Part shown: positions 12,656-23,743 of the stretch, one piece after another | Layout of the letters: each line of letters begins with the position of its first letter | Numbering within the stretch: the first letter of the stretch is position 1 | Assembly (NCBI RefSeq): GCF_026151205.1 | Contig: NC_087078.1 | Location: forward strand, 5,039,675-5,103,674 | From: Bolinopsis microptera | Taxonomy: Eukaryota; Ctenophora; Tentaculata; Lobata; Bolinopsidae | DNA length: 64,000 nt | Reading direction: 5' to 3' | Notes under the pieces: generated by a model | Databases searched by the model: none | What the model was told of the DNA's origin: nothing | What the model saw: only the letters and a program-made list of their open reading frames with translations | Made by a program: the position numbers and the translations under genes

Positions 12656-13818
12656 TGTTGTTTAAGAACCACCTAGACCAAGCAAGAGAGAAGGGAGCCT
12701 CAACATGGCTCTCAACACTACCACTGATGGACCTTAACTATGTTCTGAACAGGCAGGAGTTCCAAGACAGCATACGCCTACGGTAGGGTTGGAAGATCCA
12801 AGGAATGCCTTCTAAATATGCTTGCAGAAATGTAAACAGTGTCTACCACGCCCTTGATTGTAAACTAGGTGGATACGTTTGCATGTGCCACAATTCCATA
12901 AGAAACACTGTAGTGGCGTAACAAAGGGCCCCGCTGATCCTCGCTGTGCAGGGGGGGGGGGGCATCTTAGGGGGGTGCAAAATCGTTGTTTGAATGTGGG
13001 ACAATTTTGAAAAACTTAGGTATTAGCAAAACTGCACGTTTTGCTCTATAAGCACACTTTTTTAGAGATTTAACCAGCGTATCCTCTAAATCACCTTATT
13101 TGTTCAATTTTAGAGAGGGGTGCCAAAAGGGGAGGGGCGCCAACAGGGGGGGGGGGGCGCGTTTCCAGCGGGGGGACCAACACTCAACAGGCAACGTTAC
13201 GCCACTGAGACACTGCTGCTTTCTTCCTCTGAAAAGCAAAGTGTAAAACCGTAAAGATAGAACCAGCACTCCTGACAGTCCAACCAAGCTCATTCTCAAG
13301 GAAGACCAACACCCAGGATGAAGCCCGTCTTGATGTTGCAGCTGTCGGACTGTTTGTATGAAGAGAGAGTACTTCAGTAAAGAGAAAGGATCCTTTGTCC
13401 CTCTAGTCTTCACAACCTCCAGAGGTATGGGACCGCTTTGCACTGTGTTTGTAGATCGTGTCTCTGAGATGATAGCTGACGCCTGATCACAAAAAGGAAG
13501 GCAAGAGCCAGGTCAAAAATCATATCAGAACATGATTCAGATTTGATCTATTAAGAAGTACACTCATTGCACTGAGTTGAATTAGAAGAAGATCAACGGC
13601 CCAGCATCTTGAACTGCAAGACGTTTCCTTCAACCTCATCCCTGAAAAGACGAGCTTTGAGGTCTCCTAGATTTGTTTATGTAAATTTTGTAGATATTTA
13701 ACTGTACTATTTTGTATTGTATACAATTTTACGGACAGAATGATCCCAGGGGGGACTCCCAACCTACCGCTTCGGCGGGTAGTTGATGCACCATTCACTT
13801 TACTTTACTTTACTTTCA
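12656..13818 (+). pseudogene. decayed non-LTR retroelement, 3' coding part
   Basis: Interrupted translation resembles the C-terminal part of a reverse-transcriptase polyprotein family common in cnidarians and sponges: AREKGASTWLSTLPL, then NSVYHALDCKLGGYVCMCHN at about 12815-12890, then GSFVPLVFTTSRGMGP with an RVSEMIA-type end at about 13390-13480. Stops and frameshifts are frequent. A hAT-like MITE (12911-13207) sits in the middle. A short ACTTT repeat at about 13793-13818 may be its 3' tail. This assignment is from memory of the family pattern. Confidence 0.55.
12911..13207 (+). mobile_element. hAT-like MITE, 297 bp
   Basis: The ends are TAGTGGCGTAAC and GTTACGCCACTG, i.e. terminal inverted repeats of CAGTGGCGTAAC with one changed base. 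The flanks are AAACACTG (12903-12910) and AGACACTG (13208-13215), an 8-bp TSD with one mismatch, the hAT hallmark. G runs at about 12951-12962 and 13147-13157 and an AT-rich middle; no coding capacity. It interrupts the older retroelement, so it is the younger insertion. Confidence 0.8.
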
Positions 13819-14260
13819 CAAGCAAGAGCCACTTTGGTCTACTTGCTGTGTGGTGTAACGTTACCATTTGTTGCCACTGTTGAAATATTTTGGTGCCCCT
13901 ACAAATATTTTTTAAGGTCTTTAAAAAAGGTCAGGTCTTTCTTTGGCACTCCCTCCAGCTTTAAGGAGCCCCCTGGAGTTTGTATATCTGGTTATTGTCG
14001 TTCACTGAAATTCCTGGCAATATAATAGTTATAGTGCGAGGTTACACATTGTGTGAATTTCAATCTGTTAAGGATTGTGATCCAGCTTTACAAGTTATTA
14101 ATATGCCATGATTCACCATCTTTTGTTATTTACTGTCCTACTCAGTTTGTCAATTTAATGTGGTGAAAATCATACTAAACTAATGGTTTTTGTCAAAAAT
14201 TGTAATGATATTATATATTTCAGGCTGCTTCAATGACCCAATCAGGAGAACTTGCTTCAT

Positions 14261-15283
14261 ATGACAGCTTGTAACAGCCCTCAACGTCTGCTTGTTTCTC
14301 CCTTGGTTAACCCATCAATAAGTCAAAATCGTGCAAAGGAGAATCGTCAACGCTTTAGAAAAATTGTTGATGAAATAAAAGAACTTATTTGTGATGGGGA
14401 ATATTCAACTAATCAAGTGCTATCACAAGCAATTGCACATATTGCATTAAGCAAATTTGACGAAGAAATTCCAAAGAACAGCAATCTATCATTTTTCGAT
14501 ACAGAAGAGGTTCTCAAATCATTTAACTCCATTGGCTTTGGTGTAACTTCCCACGGAAAGATTGTCTACACCTCAAAAAATTTTCCCATCTTCTTTGGGA
14601 CAAAAAACTGCTTCATGGGCAATCATGTGGGTTTGTTAGTAAGTAAGTCTCACGAGTTTATGTATCAGGTCTTCCACCATAGACATCAAGTTATATTATG
14701 CTCTTTGATTTGCCCAGGAAAAAGTGATACAAAATTCATTTTGAAAGGAAAGTTTTCCAAAGACAGCCATGGTAATGAACTTTTCCTTGCTGCAGCTGAA
14801 AAAGTGGAGCCCATACACAACACAATTACTTCACTGTTCACTGTACAAGAAATATTACTGGATGAGTCATTTTCATTCCTCAACAAAACATATACGTATC
14901 TGGACAAACTACTGGGATTTGAAGTTTATCACGAAAATGCTCTTGACTATGTTGTTGATGATGATCTGTTCTCCTGCTTTGGAAATATCAAGAATGATTT
15001 AACAAAATCAGGATACAAGGATACTGTAATCAGACACTACTGCTTGGATGGGTGTCTCTTATTTGTACACATCAGAATCTTTTCAGTGCAGTCAGCAAAC
15101 GGTAATACAGTAATGGTATGTTTTTGTACCCCTTATGCTTTTGGAGTTGCTGACAATAATGCTGTACCAAATATTATCCAATATGGTATGAGGATGCTCA
15201 ACAATACAGATGCATGGCTTGCTCATCTTCCTTGCCTTAATTCACTAAAAAGAAATTTCAAGTCTCCTTTTAAATTTGATTAA
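14261..15283 (+). CDS. divergent bHLH-PAS transcription factor-like protein, intronless
   Basis: 340 codons in a single exon; ATG 14261 is the first usable start because an in-frame TGA lies about 30 nt upstream. Residues about 20-68 (SQNRAKENRQRFRKIVDEI...) align with the basic-helix-loop-helix of CLOCK/NPAS2-type proteins, with a weaker basic region. About 82-185 reads as PAS-A (GFGVTSHGKIVYTSKNFPIF) and about 195-300 as PAS-B (YLDKLLGFEVYHENALDYVV...VIRHYCLDGCLLFVHIRIF). Such proteins dimerise and bind E-box-like DNA in clock, hypoxia or xenobiotic pathways; which one cannot be said. There is no C-terminal activation domain, and the protein is short for the family. A splice-acceptor-like TATATTTCAG ends at 14223. 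AATAAA is at 15497-15502. It could be a retrocopy that stayed open. Confidence 0.7.
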   Translation: MTACNSPQRLLVSPLVNPSISQNRAKENRQRFRKIVDEIKELICDGEYSTNQVLSQAIAHIALSKFDEEIPKNSNLSFFDTEEVLKSFNSIGFGVTSHGKIVYTSKNFPIFFGTKNCFMGNHVGLLVSKSHEFMYQVFHHRHQVILCSLICPGKSDTKFILKGKFSKDSHGNELFLAAAEKVEPIHNTITSLFTVQEILLDESFSFLNKTYTYLDKLLGFEVYHENALDYVVDDDLFSCFGNIKNDLTKSGYKDTVIRHYCLDGCLLFVHIRIFSVQSANGNTVMVCFCTPYAFGVADNNAVPNIIQYGMRMLNNTDAWLAHLPCLNSLKRNFKSPFKFD

Positions 15284-15496
15284 GGAAAACGCCTTTGCTT
15301 GCAGAGGTAGAATCTAAAGTGATCAATCACGTGTTTTTGATTTGAAACTATGTATATTATACGATTTTGCTACATTTTATTAAATTGGGCGAAAGGGTTA
15401 ATGTTACATGAAGTTTACTTTAAAGTTTCATGAGATGATAACTTTAAATAGCCCATAGGTACAACCATCTCTCGATTTAAAAATTCATCCATGTTC

Positions 15497-15502
15497 AATA
15501 AA
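15497..15502 (+). terminator. poly(A) signal AATAAA
   Basis: Canonical AATAAA 214 nt after the bHLH-PAS stop codon, in the AT-rich 3' flank; a plausible 3' end for that transcript. Confidence 0.5.
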
Positions 15503-15952
15503 ACTCATCCAAATTTAACTTAAAACCTTCTTTTCATATGAGACAGCTGGTTGTACGTAGCACATGATTATGTGTGTGAAATATTTTTAATCGTTATGTA
15601 CCAAGTTATGTTCTTCCAGTGCTTTTTTCAGAGAGCTCTAGTCTCTGTTTCTGCACTTTTAGGAAAATTTAGTGATTTTCCTCTCCTTTTGACGTCAATA
15701 ATAGATTTAGTTAATTATGGCATTTAAGATCTACTTTATATTTGGCACAGTCAAATTCACTCCACAATATATTCAACGGATATATTAATTCGGTTTTATC
15801 GGATATTTTAGAAAAGATCCAATAAATAAGGCCTACTGCATTTTTTGCCGTAAATACGATTCATTATTAAAATCTTAGTTCATACTGCAATAACTGCATG
15901 TAATTGGATAACACTTTGTTGTCCTTAGTTTGTACTGTAAGTACCTTTGCCC

Positions 15953-17051
15953 TAGGCTATCCATTATCGGTATGAAATTTTGTATCTAGATAAACAGATA
16001 AAGATTTAGGTTTTATCTAGATAAAACCGATAAAACCGATAATTTTCTGCTGAAGGCCAAAGCCAAAATGTTTTCAAAATTTCACAAAAAATAATTGTTG
16101 AGCTTTATGACTGTTTTACCAGTAATCTTGGTAAAGTACCACTTCCTTTCTTTTGAAAATACTAGAGCATCAGTTTTCTTCTCCGGGGAACAGTTGTGCA
16201 CCAATTCTCTTTAAAATACTAGAGCATCAGTTTTCTTATCCTAAGAACAGGGGTGAACATTCTCCAGAAAACAGTATAGCGCTAGTTTCCTTCTCACTAA
16301 GAACAGTAGTGCACCAGTTCTCTTCAAAACAGTAGACCAACGGTTTTCTTCTCCTAAGAACAGTAGTGTACCAGTTCTCTTCAAAACAGTAGACCGCCGG
16401 TTTCCTTCTCCTGAGAACAGTAACGCACTATTTCTCTTCAAAACAGTAGACCAAAGGTTTCCTTATCCTGAGAACAGTAGTGTACTACCAGTTCTCTTCA
16501 AAACAGTAAAGCATTTAAAGTGATTCAGTGAACCGTTTCCTTATCCTGTGGATAACTTGGAGCAACAGATTCCTTCTCTTGAAGACAATGTTTCACCCCC
16601 AGAACACGTCCGGAATTCAATTGAGTGCCCTGCCGGTATTTTTGACTTCTGTTAACAGTACCATGCTTGTGCCCGTCTCCAGAATGGTTATAAGGTAAAA
16701 CGCCAGCACCCTCTAGAGAACAATGTCAATAACCTTCTCTGGATTTCTGCAGTTCATACAGTTCTACAGGTAAACAAATGTAAATAAACATCTTAAGCTC
16801 ACATCCAAGTAAACTACCCCTTCTATCATACTAGAAGACGTTTGGGACTGTTTCTTGGATAACTTGGGAACAGAGAGAGGCAAAACTACTAATATTTCTT
16901 TAAAATTTCACTGTATTGTGGCAGTATTTTCGGTAATTTCTAGTGAATTTTTATACCGATAAAAATATATTTTATCTAGATAAACAGATAACTTTTTTTA
17001 ACGAATTATCGGAGATAATTATCGGTTACGATTATCGTAGTGGATAGCCTA
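15953..17051 (+). mobile_element. non-autonomous inverted-repeat element containing a minisatellite
   Basis: The ends TAGGCTATCCA and TGGATAGCCTA are perfect 11-bp inverted repeats. Imperfect inner inverted repeats follow, rich in TATCTAGATAAA and ACCGATAA (15970-16045 against 16945-17035). The interior carries the 57-bp tandem array listed next and has no coding capacity. No convincing TSD beyond a possible TA. Confidence 0.65.
16157..16509 (+). repeat. about 57-bp minisatellite, six units
   Basis: Each unit carries TTTCCTTCTCCTAAGAACAG followed by a TAGTGCACCAGTTCTCTTC-like half. Units diverge moderately and differ by a few bases in length. Internal to the inverted-repeat element at 15953-17051. 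Confidence 0.85.
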
Positions 17052-17491
17052 CGGAGTTTGCCCTAATTTGCCCTAATTTTTTCGGCCATATTGTAATAAT
17101 TAGTTTTAAGTAAGATTTTATTAATAAAAGGATTCATGTCGAAAATTGAAAGACTTAACAGTTTTTTATACATAAAGATCTTGACCTCGGTAGGGATTAT
17201 TCTTTGCTACCGTAATAAAAGTTTAGCGACGGTTTTCAATAATTGATCTATCTTCTACAAAATTCTGTAACTGAATTAATTTTCAGTAACATCTATATGA
17301 CTTTATCTGTTTCACCAGATTTTAATTCCATGGTATTCATAGCACGTTTTTAATGTGTTAGTGTCAGGTATAGTCAGACATTCAGACATATAATTATATT
17401 AGATATAAGCAAACATACTCCCTGATTATTTAGTGTGTAGTAACATTTATCTTAAAGTTAAAAGCTTTTTCGCAATTCAGTGTACAGTCTA

Positions 17492-17657
17492 ACCTCTATT
17501 TACCATGCCTTTCGGCGAAGGCATGATGTATTTAATGGTAAATAAAGGTATCATGAGTTATATGATATTATGCATGAAAAACGATTTGGGCGAAAGGAAT
17601 TAAGGTAGTCCTGGTAATGTGAGGGACCTGGTAAATAGAAGCATGGTAAATAGAGGT
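17492..17657 (+). repeat. small hairpin MITE
   Basis: Perfect 17-bp inverted repeat: ACCTCTATTTACCATGC at 17492-17508 and its complement at 17641-17657. The interior has further partial copies of GGTAAATA and TTTCGGCGAAGG. Confidence 0.7.
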
Positions 17658-19556
17658 GAACATATTGAATACCTTACTGTTTTCGATTATTAATCGAACT
17701 AGATCTTGGATTGTATTCTCTGAGCGATTCTCATTCAAACAAAGTTTGAGCCTAAAGATTTTACAAATTTTGTTATGTTAATCGGAAGATCATTGTTGAT
17801 TCAGCTTACAAATAGGTGGATTATTACATAATGTATTAAAAGCTCTGAATAGGTTACAAGATCAAAGTATTCGGATATCTTGCTATTGGTGGTTTTCATG
17901 ATTTTGTACACCCACTATGCCAATCAAACACCCCTGAGCTTATCCAAACACTGCCTTCAGTTGAAACAGATCCATGTTCTAACAATAAAATAAATATTTG
18001 CCAACACGCACGCCGTCCCACTTCACAATTTATATGAAGGAATATCTTCAAATTTAGGCCAAGAGAATGCTTTATATTTCATTTCTATTCAGTTGAAGAA
18101 GCTTTTAATTAAACTGCTATTATTTCGCTACCATACAATTTGTTGGAGACTGAATTGTTGAAAAATTGAGCTGATAATACTTCATGATGTGAAGGACATA
18201 GTTGCAACCTTTAATTTATATAATACCATTAATAGTGAGTCATTGTGTCAGATCTGTGAACATAAATATAGATATAACTGATTATATAATATTCATACTA
18301 TAGCTACAATGCAATGATCGGACCCTGTTCATCAATTTGATCAAACGAAAGGAGTTTTAAATTTGTTAATTTTGATGGCACTTTGATTAAGCATGTTTGG
18401 AATGTTATGTTTCGTGTTATCTTTAGTATTCAAACAATTCTCTGATCTTTCATACAGTAATTGTATTTAGGTGCCAGTTCCAATAATATTATCACGGGAA
18501 AGATATGATCTCAAATAAAGTAAGAATTCAAAAATGTGTTTCAGTTTTTATTGTGATCTTTCTATCTTTATCTTGCAAGTGAATGTTTTTGTAGTGTTTT
18601 TGTTCTTCGTAATGGGCTCATAACAAGTTGCTTAGCACATGTATCCAAAGTGGCTGCTCTGTACTAGAAACAGTCAGCAGGTCATTGATGGATAACATTT
18701 TTGAGGTCTTCGCTATTTTTAAACAGGGTTTTCAACAAATAACTTGTTGATCCTTGAAACAAATTCGCAAAACCTCGCTTCTTATTTTGTAAATGAGTAA
18801 CGACTGGTCTGTTGAGTACAGTGTACTGTAAAGTGTACTATAAAGTTTCATTAGAATTATTCTACATTCTCGGTCTTATAGGAAAGTTAGATATATCGGT
18901 CAGCAAAGTCAATGGCTGCAGTGGAAATTATGAAGAAGAGATTATCGTTAATCATCGGTCATTGATGCTAATTCTATATAATTTCGATGATAATTATTAA
19001 ATTTAAATATTTGATTCAAAACGTTTCTTGTACACTCATTTACACGACAAAGTATAGAATTTTTGATTCAAATAGGGTTTTACAAGAGGGAGAATTACTG
19101 TAGTGTTTCAGTAGAATATGTAATTTGAAAATGTCTATCTTCCTAATAAATTATCTAGATTCCTAAAAATCTGCTTACCCACAGGGTTTTTTAATCTTCT
19201 TGTTATACTGATTCTGCGGTTTTGTATTTTTTTTTCTATCAGTATATTATGCCACCATCCATAAACTTGGTTATTGAAACTGGTCACTGTCACAGAAGGG
19301 GCAATACACATTTACACACTCAAAACTGGTATTACCTGGACCAAATTATAGCGTTTTATTCCGAGCAATTAATTTATTTGACCCTGCTGTGAAAGTACCC
19401 TACTTCGTCAAAAGTTCTCGAAAACATGATTTAAATTTGCTCAATATCTTGGACACTCTTGTTTTTACTCAAAACAACCCAAGTTTACTGATGGCTGCGC
19501 TGATAAAAACAGTTATTATTTTACTAACTGTGAAAGGCTTTATCAACTTGCAACAA

Positions 19557-19607
19557 CGTAACGTTGTAACGTTGTAACGTTGTAACGTTGTAACGTTGTA
19601 ACGTTGT
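19557..19607 (+). repeat. AACGTTGT tandem repeat
   Basis: Six to seven copies of the octamer GTAACGTT, each holding the palindrome AACGTT. Confidence 0.9.
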
Positions 19608-19832
19608 GATTTTATGAAAACGATGATCTTTCATAATTTACACCTGTGTTTTATTTCTAAATTTTCAGTTTACAATTAAAAAATGTATCTATAATTGACT
19701 TCAAATTTCATTTGAACTTAAAATTTTATAATAAATCATTTAACATCTCTATTACATGTTAGATAAAGTTACTAAACCAGACAGTATTTGTTAGAAAGAG
19801 TGTGTAGGTACATGTAGGAACAGCTCAGAGTG

Positions 19833-22800
19833 ATGCCCACCAGCACTGCTATCGCCAACAACCTCATCCGTGATGTCTGGAGGGACAACATGGAGGAAGA
19901 GTTTGAGAAGATCAGACAACTTATTCCAACCTACAACTATGTTTCAATAGGTAGATAACAAATTATGATATAATACACAAGATAGAAAATTCAAAAAAAA
20001 ATATAAAGGCTTTTAATTATCTGGTAAATTTTTTGTCAAGACAATAGACAACATTTTTCGAATTACATATCTAGATAAAACAGACACATCAGACAATTTG
20101 GGGCGGCCAACCCCATCTTCATTTATTCCCCAATTTTTGGACAAATGGGCATGGGCTTAAAAACAGCTAAAACTTGAGTTATGATTAAAAAAATAAGCAA
20201 CACCATCTTGTTCGCCGTCCTCTAATTAAAGTATAGCTATATTTCAGCTCAATAGAGCTGAGTATTAGAAATATTTACTCTTCCTTTTCTTCCCCTATCT
20301 CTCTCCTCCTTACATTATACATAATGTAGTGCTGGCCATTCCACAGATGCAGGCCGTGTTACATTTATACTTTGATATCGAACACAACAAATTTTGTCTA
20401 TATAATTTGGAATTATTGTCTAGACAAACGGACAAAAATAGTTGTTGAATAGTCTAGACAATTTTATCTAGACATTGTATAGATAGAAACCCTAATATGA
20501 AGTTATCACGAAGTTATTTGGTTGCCTTTTGTACTGCTTATAATACATTTAATAACACGATAATCTCCTAATTTTAATAATATCCAGATACTGAATTTCC
20601 GGGAGTTGTGGCTCGGCCACTTGGTGAGTTCCGCAGCAACAACGACTACATGTACCAGCTCCTCAAAGTGAACGTGGACATGTTGAGGATCATACAGCTC
20701 GGTAAGTTGGAGTTGGAAATCATTTGAAAAATAAATGATATTGTTTGAGAAACCTGATGTTGGTATATCCCAGATCCGTGATACTAACTGCGATGGAATC
20801 CGTGATGTAGATTGTTGATATTAGGTTATTTTCGTGAATAAAGGTAACATAAGATTGCCAGGTATTACACTGGCAGACGAACAAGGAAAGCATCCCAAGG
20901 GTCCTTGCACCTGGCAGTTCAACTTCAAGTTCAGTCTAAACGAAGATATGTATGCCCAGGTTAGTTCAAAAGGGAGTTGATTAGGTCTTCATTAGTTGAA
21001 TATATTGCTTTTTCAAAATGACGATCAAAATCTGATCTCGCTTGAAAGCTTAAAAAGATGCATTGTATTTGGGTCTTAAATCTAAACATTTTAAACCTCA
21101 GGACTCAATAGACTTGCTAAACAGATCTGGTATCCAATTCAAACGTCACGAAGAAGAAGGTATTGATGTGGATGACTTTGCTGAGCTGCTCATTCCATCC
21201 GGTCTGGTTCTGGTAGATACCCACTTCGTCAGTTTCCACTCGCCCTACGACTTTGGGTACCTGCTCAAAGTGCTGACCAACAGGAACCTCCCTGATGAAG
21301 AGGATGTTAGTATGATTCCTTTGTTAAAATTGTGTTTTCTTTCTTTCTGGGAAGATTGCAGGTTGCAGGTGCTCTAGCAATTGTCACTTGTAAACCAATT
21401 GGTTTAAACTCTTTTACGTGTATTAAGCAGTTACATCACTGCTTATAATGTGATAACATTATTTTCACAACTTTGAGTTGTGAAAATAGTTTTATCCAAC
21501 GAGTTTGACGAGTTGGATAAAACGAGTTATATCCCGAGGTTTGACCGAGGGATATAACTCATGTTATCATATTATATAATATATAATAAGCAGTGATGTA
21601 AATGCATTCTCTGATGATCTACGAAATGATGCTAGCGAATGCAGCATTTACATCGGAAATTAACGACCGATAATATTACTATTGTAAGTTTATAACTTAC
21701 CAGGACGCGCGCCGAGTTGGAATAATAATTGGAACAAATATTTTACGAGTATCACCCGTTAATATTACTACATATAACATTCAAGAGTCAAACTTTCTAG
21801 ACGACACATCCTTATCTCTTAAAATTGTTACAAGTCGCTGAGATGTTGCAAATTATTTTAAAAACAGAAAGTGGCATTACTTATGTTCTGATAAATATTT
21901 TTGTTTCAAAATTTTACAGAATGTCAATAACAAGTAGTCAAACATTTGTGGCAAGTTTTGTGTGAGTGTGAGCTTCACTGAGCTTATTTGACCAATTTAA
22001 AATAATTAGCAACATCTCAGCGACCTGTAACATTTTTAAGAGATAAGGATGGACCAGGGAGATAACAATAGTTATCTCCCTCCTATTTACTTGTTAATCA
22101 CAGCCTAAATGTAGTACCAGGGAGATAACAATAGTTATCTCCCTCCCAGTTATTGCACTCTATTAGCGTAAAAAGAGTGAGATAACAACTTTTACATTAT
22201 GGACAGTTACATACTGATCATGAGAGAATTAAGTTTATCCTCCACTAATAATTATTAATGATTGTAACTACTTCACTTTTTTCAGGACTTCTTTGATCTT
22301 ATGAGACTGTACTTTCCTATAGTGTACGACATAAAATATCTAATGAAGAGTTGTAAAACTTTGAAGGGCGGTTTGCAGGTAAATTGTGTAGTTGAAAGTA
22401 TGACAAGTTAATCGTTAATAGTCGTTGTTCACTGCTTTAAATTAATCCTCAAGTGCCGGGATAGGAAATAACATAAATTTTTATCGATAGATCTGATTAT
22501 TCCATATTTGCCTTTTTAATTAAAACAAGTTGCTTCATCATGACATTATAATCCTGTCTTTGTTATAAATGTTCAAGAGAAATGGTTTAACAGTTGTGTG
22601 CTCTCAGGAAACGGCAGATAGTCTAGAGGTCGAAAGAATTGGATCTCAACATCAAGCTGGATCTGATAGTCTTCTCACTTCAGCCACCTTCTTCAAGGTA
22701 TCTGTAATTTCTCAGCTCATCTTCTCGCTTTCTTCTTCTCATTTCAATTTCCTTATTTTTTCCTGTAAATTTACATTTTTCAAAATCTCTAGAATCAATA

Positions 22801-23112
22801 AATAGAACACAAGAAATACGAACATAGTTGTATCCTAACCCCTAATTTCCTGCCACTAATCTCACCCAAGTAAATAGAACACAAGAAATACGAACATAGT
22901 CGTATCCTAACCCCTAATTTCCTGCCACTAATCTCACCCAATTCCAGATGAGACGGCTGTATTTCGAGGACTTCATAGAGAACGACAAGTATAGCGGTAG
23001 ACTGTATGGTCTACAGGGGGGTAACGTTATTATGACTCACATGGATAACAGAATGCCACCAGTCTCCATGGTTCAACCCACAGATGAGATGGCTGCTATA
23101 CTTGCTCAGTAA
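19833..23112 (+). CDS. CNOT7: CNOT7/CAF1 deadenylase, seven exons
   Basis: Exons: 19833-19950, 20588-20701, 20862-20959, 21102-21305, 22286-22378, 22608-22697, 22948-23112; 882 nt, 293 residues, all phases consistent (human CNOT7 is 285). It is the DEDD-family 3'-5' exonuclease subunit of the CCR4-NOT complex and removes mRNA poly(A) tails. Catalytic residues are in place: D40 and E42 in DTEFPGVV, D160 in HSPYDFGYL, and H224 and D229 in [13 protein letters not shown]. The [16 protein letters not shown] and [10 protein letters not shown] blocks are highly conserved. It could be the ancestor of the vertebrate CNOT7/CNOT8 pair. Introns 1 and 4 carry MITEs, a multi-hairpin repeat and a family A unit. 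A CAG directly precedes the start context (AGTGATG). Confidence 0.95.
20001..20490 (+). repeat. inverted-repeat MITE in CNOT7 intron 1
   Basis: Imperfect inverted repeats built from TCTAGATAAAAC/GTCTAGACAATTTTATCTAG sequences lie at each side of a central 300 bp. Related sequence occurs near 47645-47730 and in the ends of the 15953-17051 element. Limits are approximate. Confidence 0.45.
21431..21601 (+). repeat. multi-hairpin palindromic repeat in CNOT7 intron 4
   Basis: Outer perfect 16-bp inverted repeat TTACATCACTGCTTAT / ATAAGCAGTGATGTAA (21431-21446, 21586-21601), then GATAACAT/ATGTTATC. Inside are three hairpins in a row with stems TTTTCACAACT/AGTTGTGAAAA, TTTTATCCAAC/GTTGGATAAAA and GTTATATCCC/GGGATATAAC. 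Their loops share TTTGA. It would fold as a four-way, cruciform-like structure. Confidence 0.85.
21682..21759 (+). repeat. ultrashort dispersed unit, family A, copy 4
   Basis: A 78-bp unit inside CNOT7 intron 4, flanked by a perfect 11-bp direct repeat TAATATTACTA (21671-21681 and 21760-21770). It starts with the hairpin GTAAGTT-TAT-AACTTAC: relative to copy 1 both stem arms carry matching changes, so pairing is kept. It ends TATCACCCGT. Confidence 0.85.
21807..22052 (+). mobile_element. MITE with about 54-bp inverted repeats
   Basis: Arms 21807-21860 and 21998-22052 are inverted repeats with few mismatches (CATCCTTATCTCTTAAAA at the outer end). The central 137 bp is unrelated AT-rich sequence. 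It lies in CNOT7 intron 4. Confidence 0.8.
22054..22146 (+). repeat. two copies of a 24-bp palindrome
   Basis: GGGAGATAAC-AATA-GTTATCTCCC occurs twice, about 62 bp apart, each followed by TCC. The stems are perfect 10-bp inverted repeats. Confidence 0.8.
22800..22943 (+). repeat. 72-bp tandem duplication at the last CNOT7 intron acceptor
   Basis: Two nearly identical 72-bp units (22800-22871, 22872-22943), differing by about one base in the central part. The second unit runs into the pyrimidine tract and AG used by the last exon (22948), so the duplication copied most of the acceptor region. Confidence 0.85.
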
Positions 23113-23260
23113 ACTCTAGTAGAAATTTTTAAAGAAAGAAAAAAAAAACTTATAGGATGGAAATAACACTATTATATAGACACCCACATTTTATGCTATC
23201 ATTTTTTAATTTAACAACCTAGGCTGAAATGATTAAATGTTATGCATCTTGAATGGCCAT

Positions 23261-23651
23261 TTAGTTAGGGCAAGAATTGCTGTTTATGGGTCAATCTGTG
23301 AACAAATTCGTAACAAAGGTTTGTCTACAGGAATGTGTTGTCCATAGTCCCAGGAACCACCAAAAAAAACCGTCCAGCTGAAACTTTTGGGCAAACATTT
23401 TTATAGTCATTTTTCTCCAGGAACCCATACGCCCCACCCCTAATATTGGATATTCGGCTCCCGAAGGTCTTGCGATCTCCATAGGGGGTGCAAAATGACC
23501 GCAATGGCCACATTATGGCAGGCAAATGATAGTTTCAGAACGATTGGGGCTTTATTTTTCGAAATAAATGGAATTTTTCGAAATTTTTCTCAATTTTATT
23601 GAAATTTCGAAAAAAATACACCAAATTATTTTTAACGCTTATTTCAAATCT
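23261..23651 (+). repeat. left terminal inverted repeat
   Basis: Matches the complement of 26757-27136, including AACAAATTCGTAACAAAGG near the outer end, GCCATAATGTGGCCATTG-type sequence in the middle and an AT-rich TTCGAAAA block near the inner end. Confidence 0.9.
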
Positions 23652-23743
23652 ATTTCAAAACTCATCTACAAATAACAAATACAGTTAATCTAAAATGTGT
23701 ATTCTCAGTAAATACCATGACAATTATTAATACACAGTTAATA

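Larger units (their letters stand above)
17052..19832. other. gene-free stretch before CNOT7
   Basis: AT-rich, no exon-like coding segments found. It contains a hairpin MITE at 17492-17657 and a tandem AACGTTGT array at 19557-19607. Confidence 0.5.
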
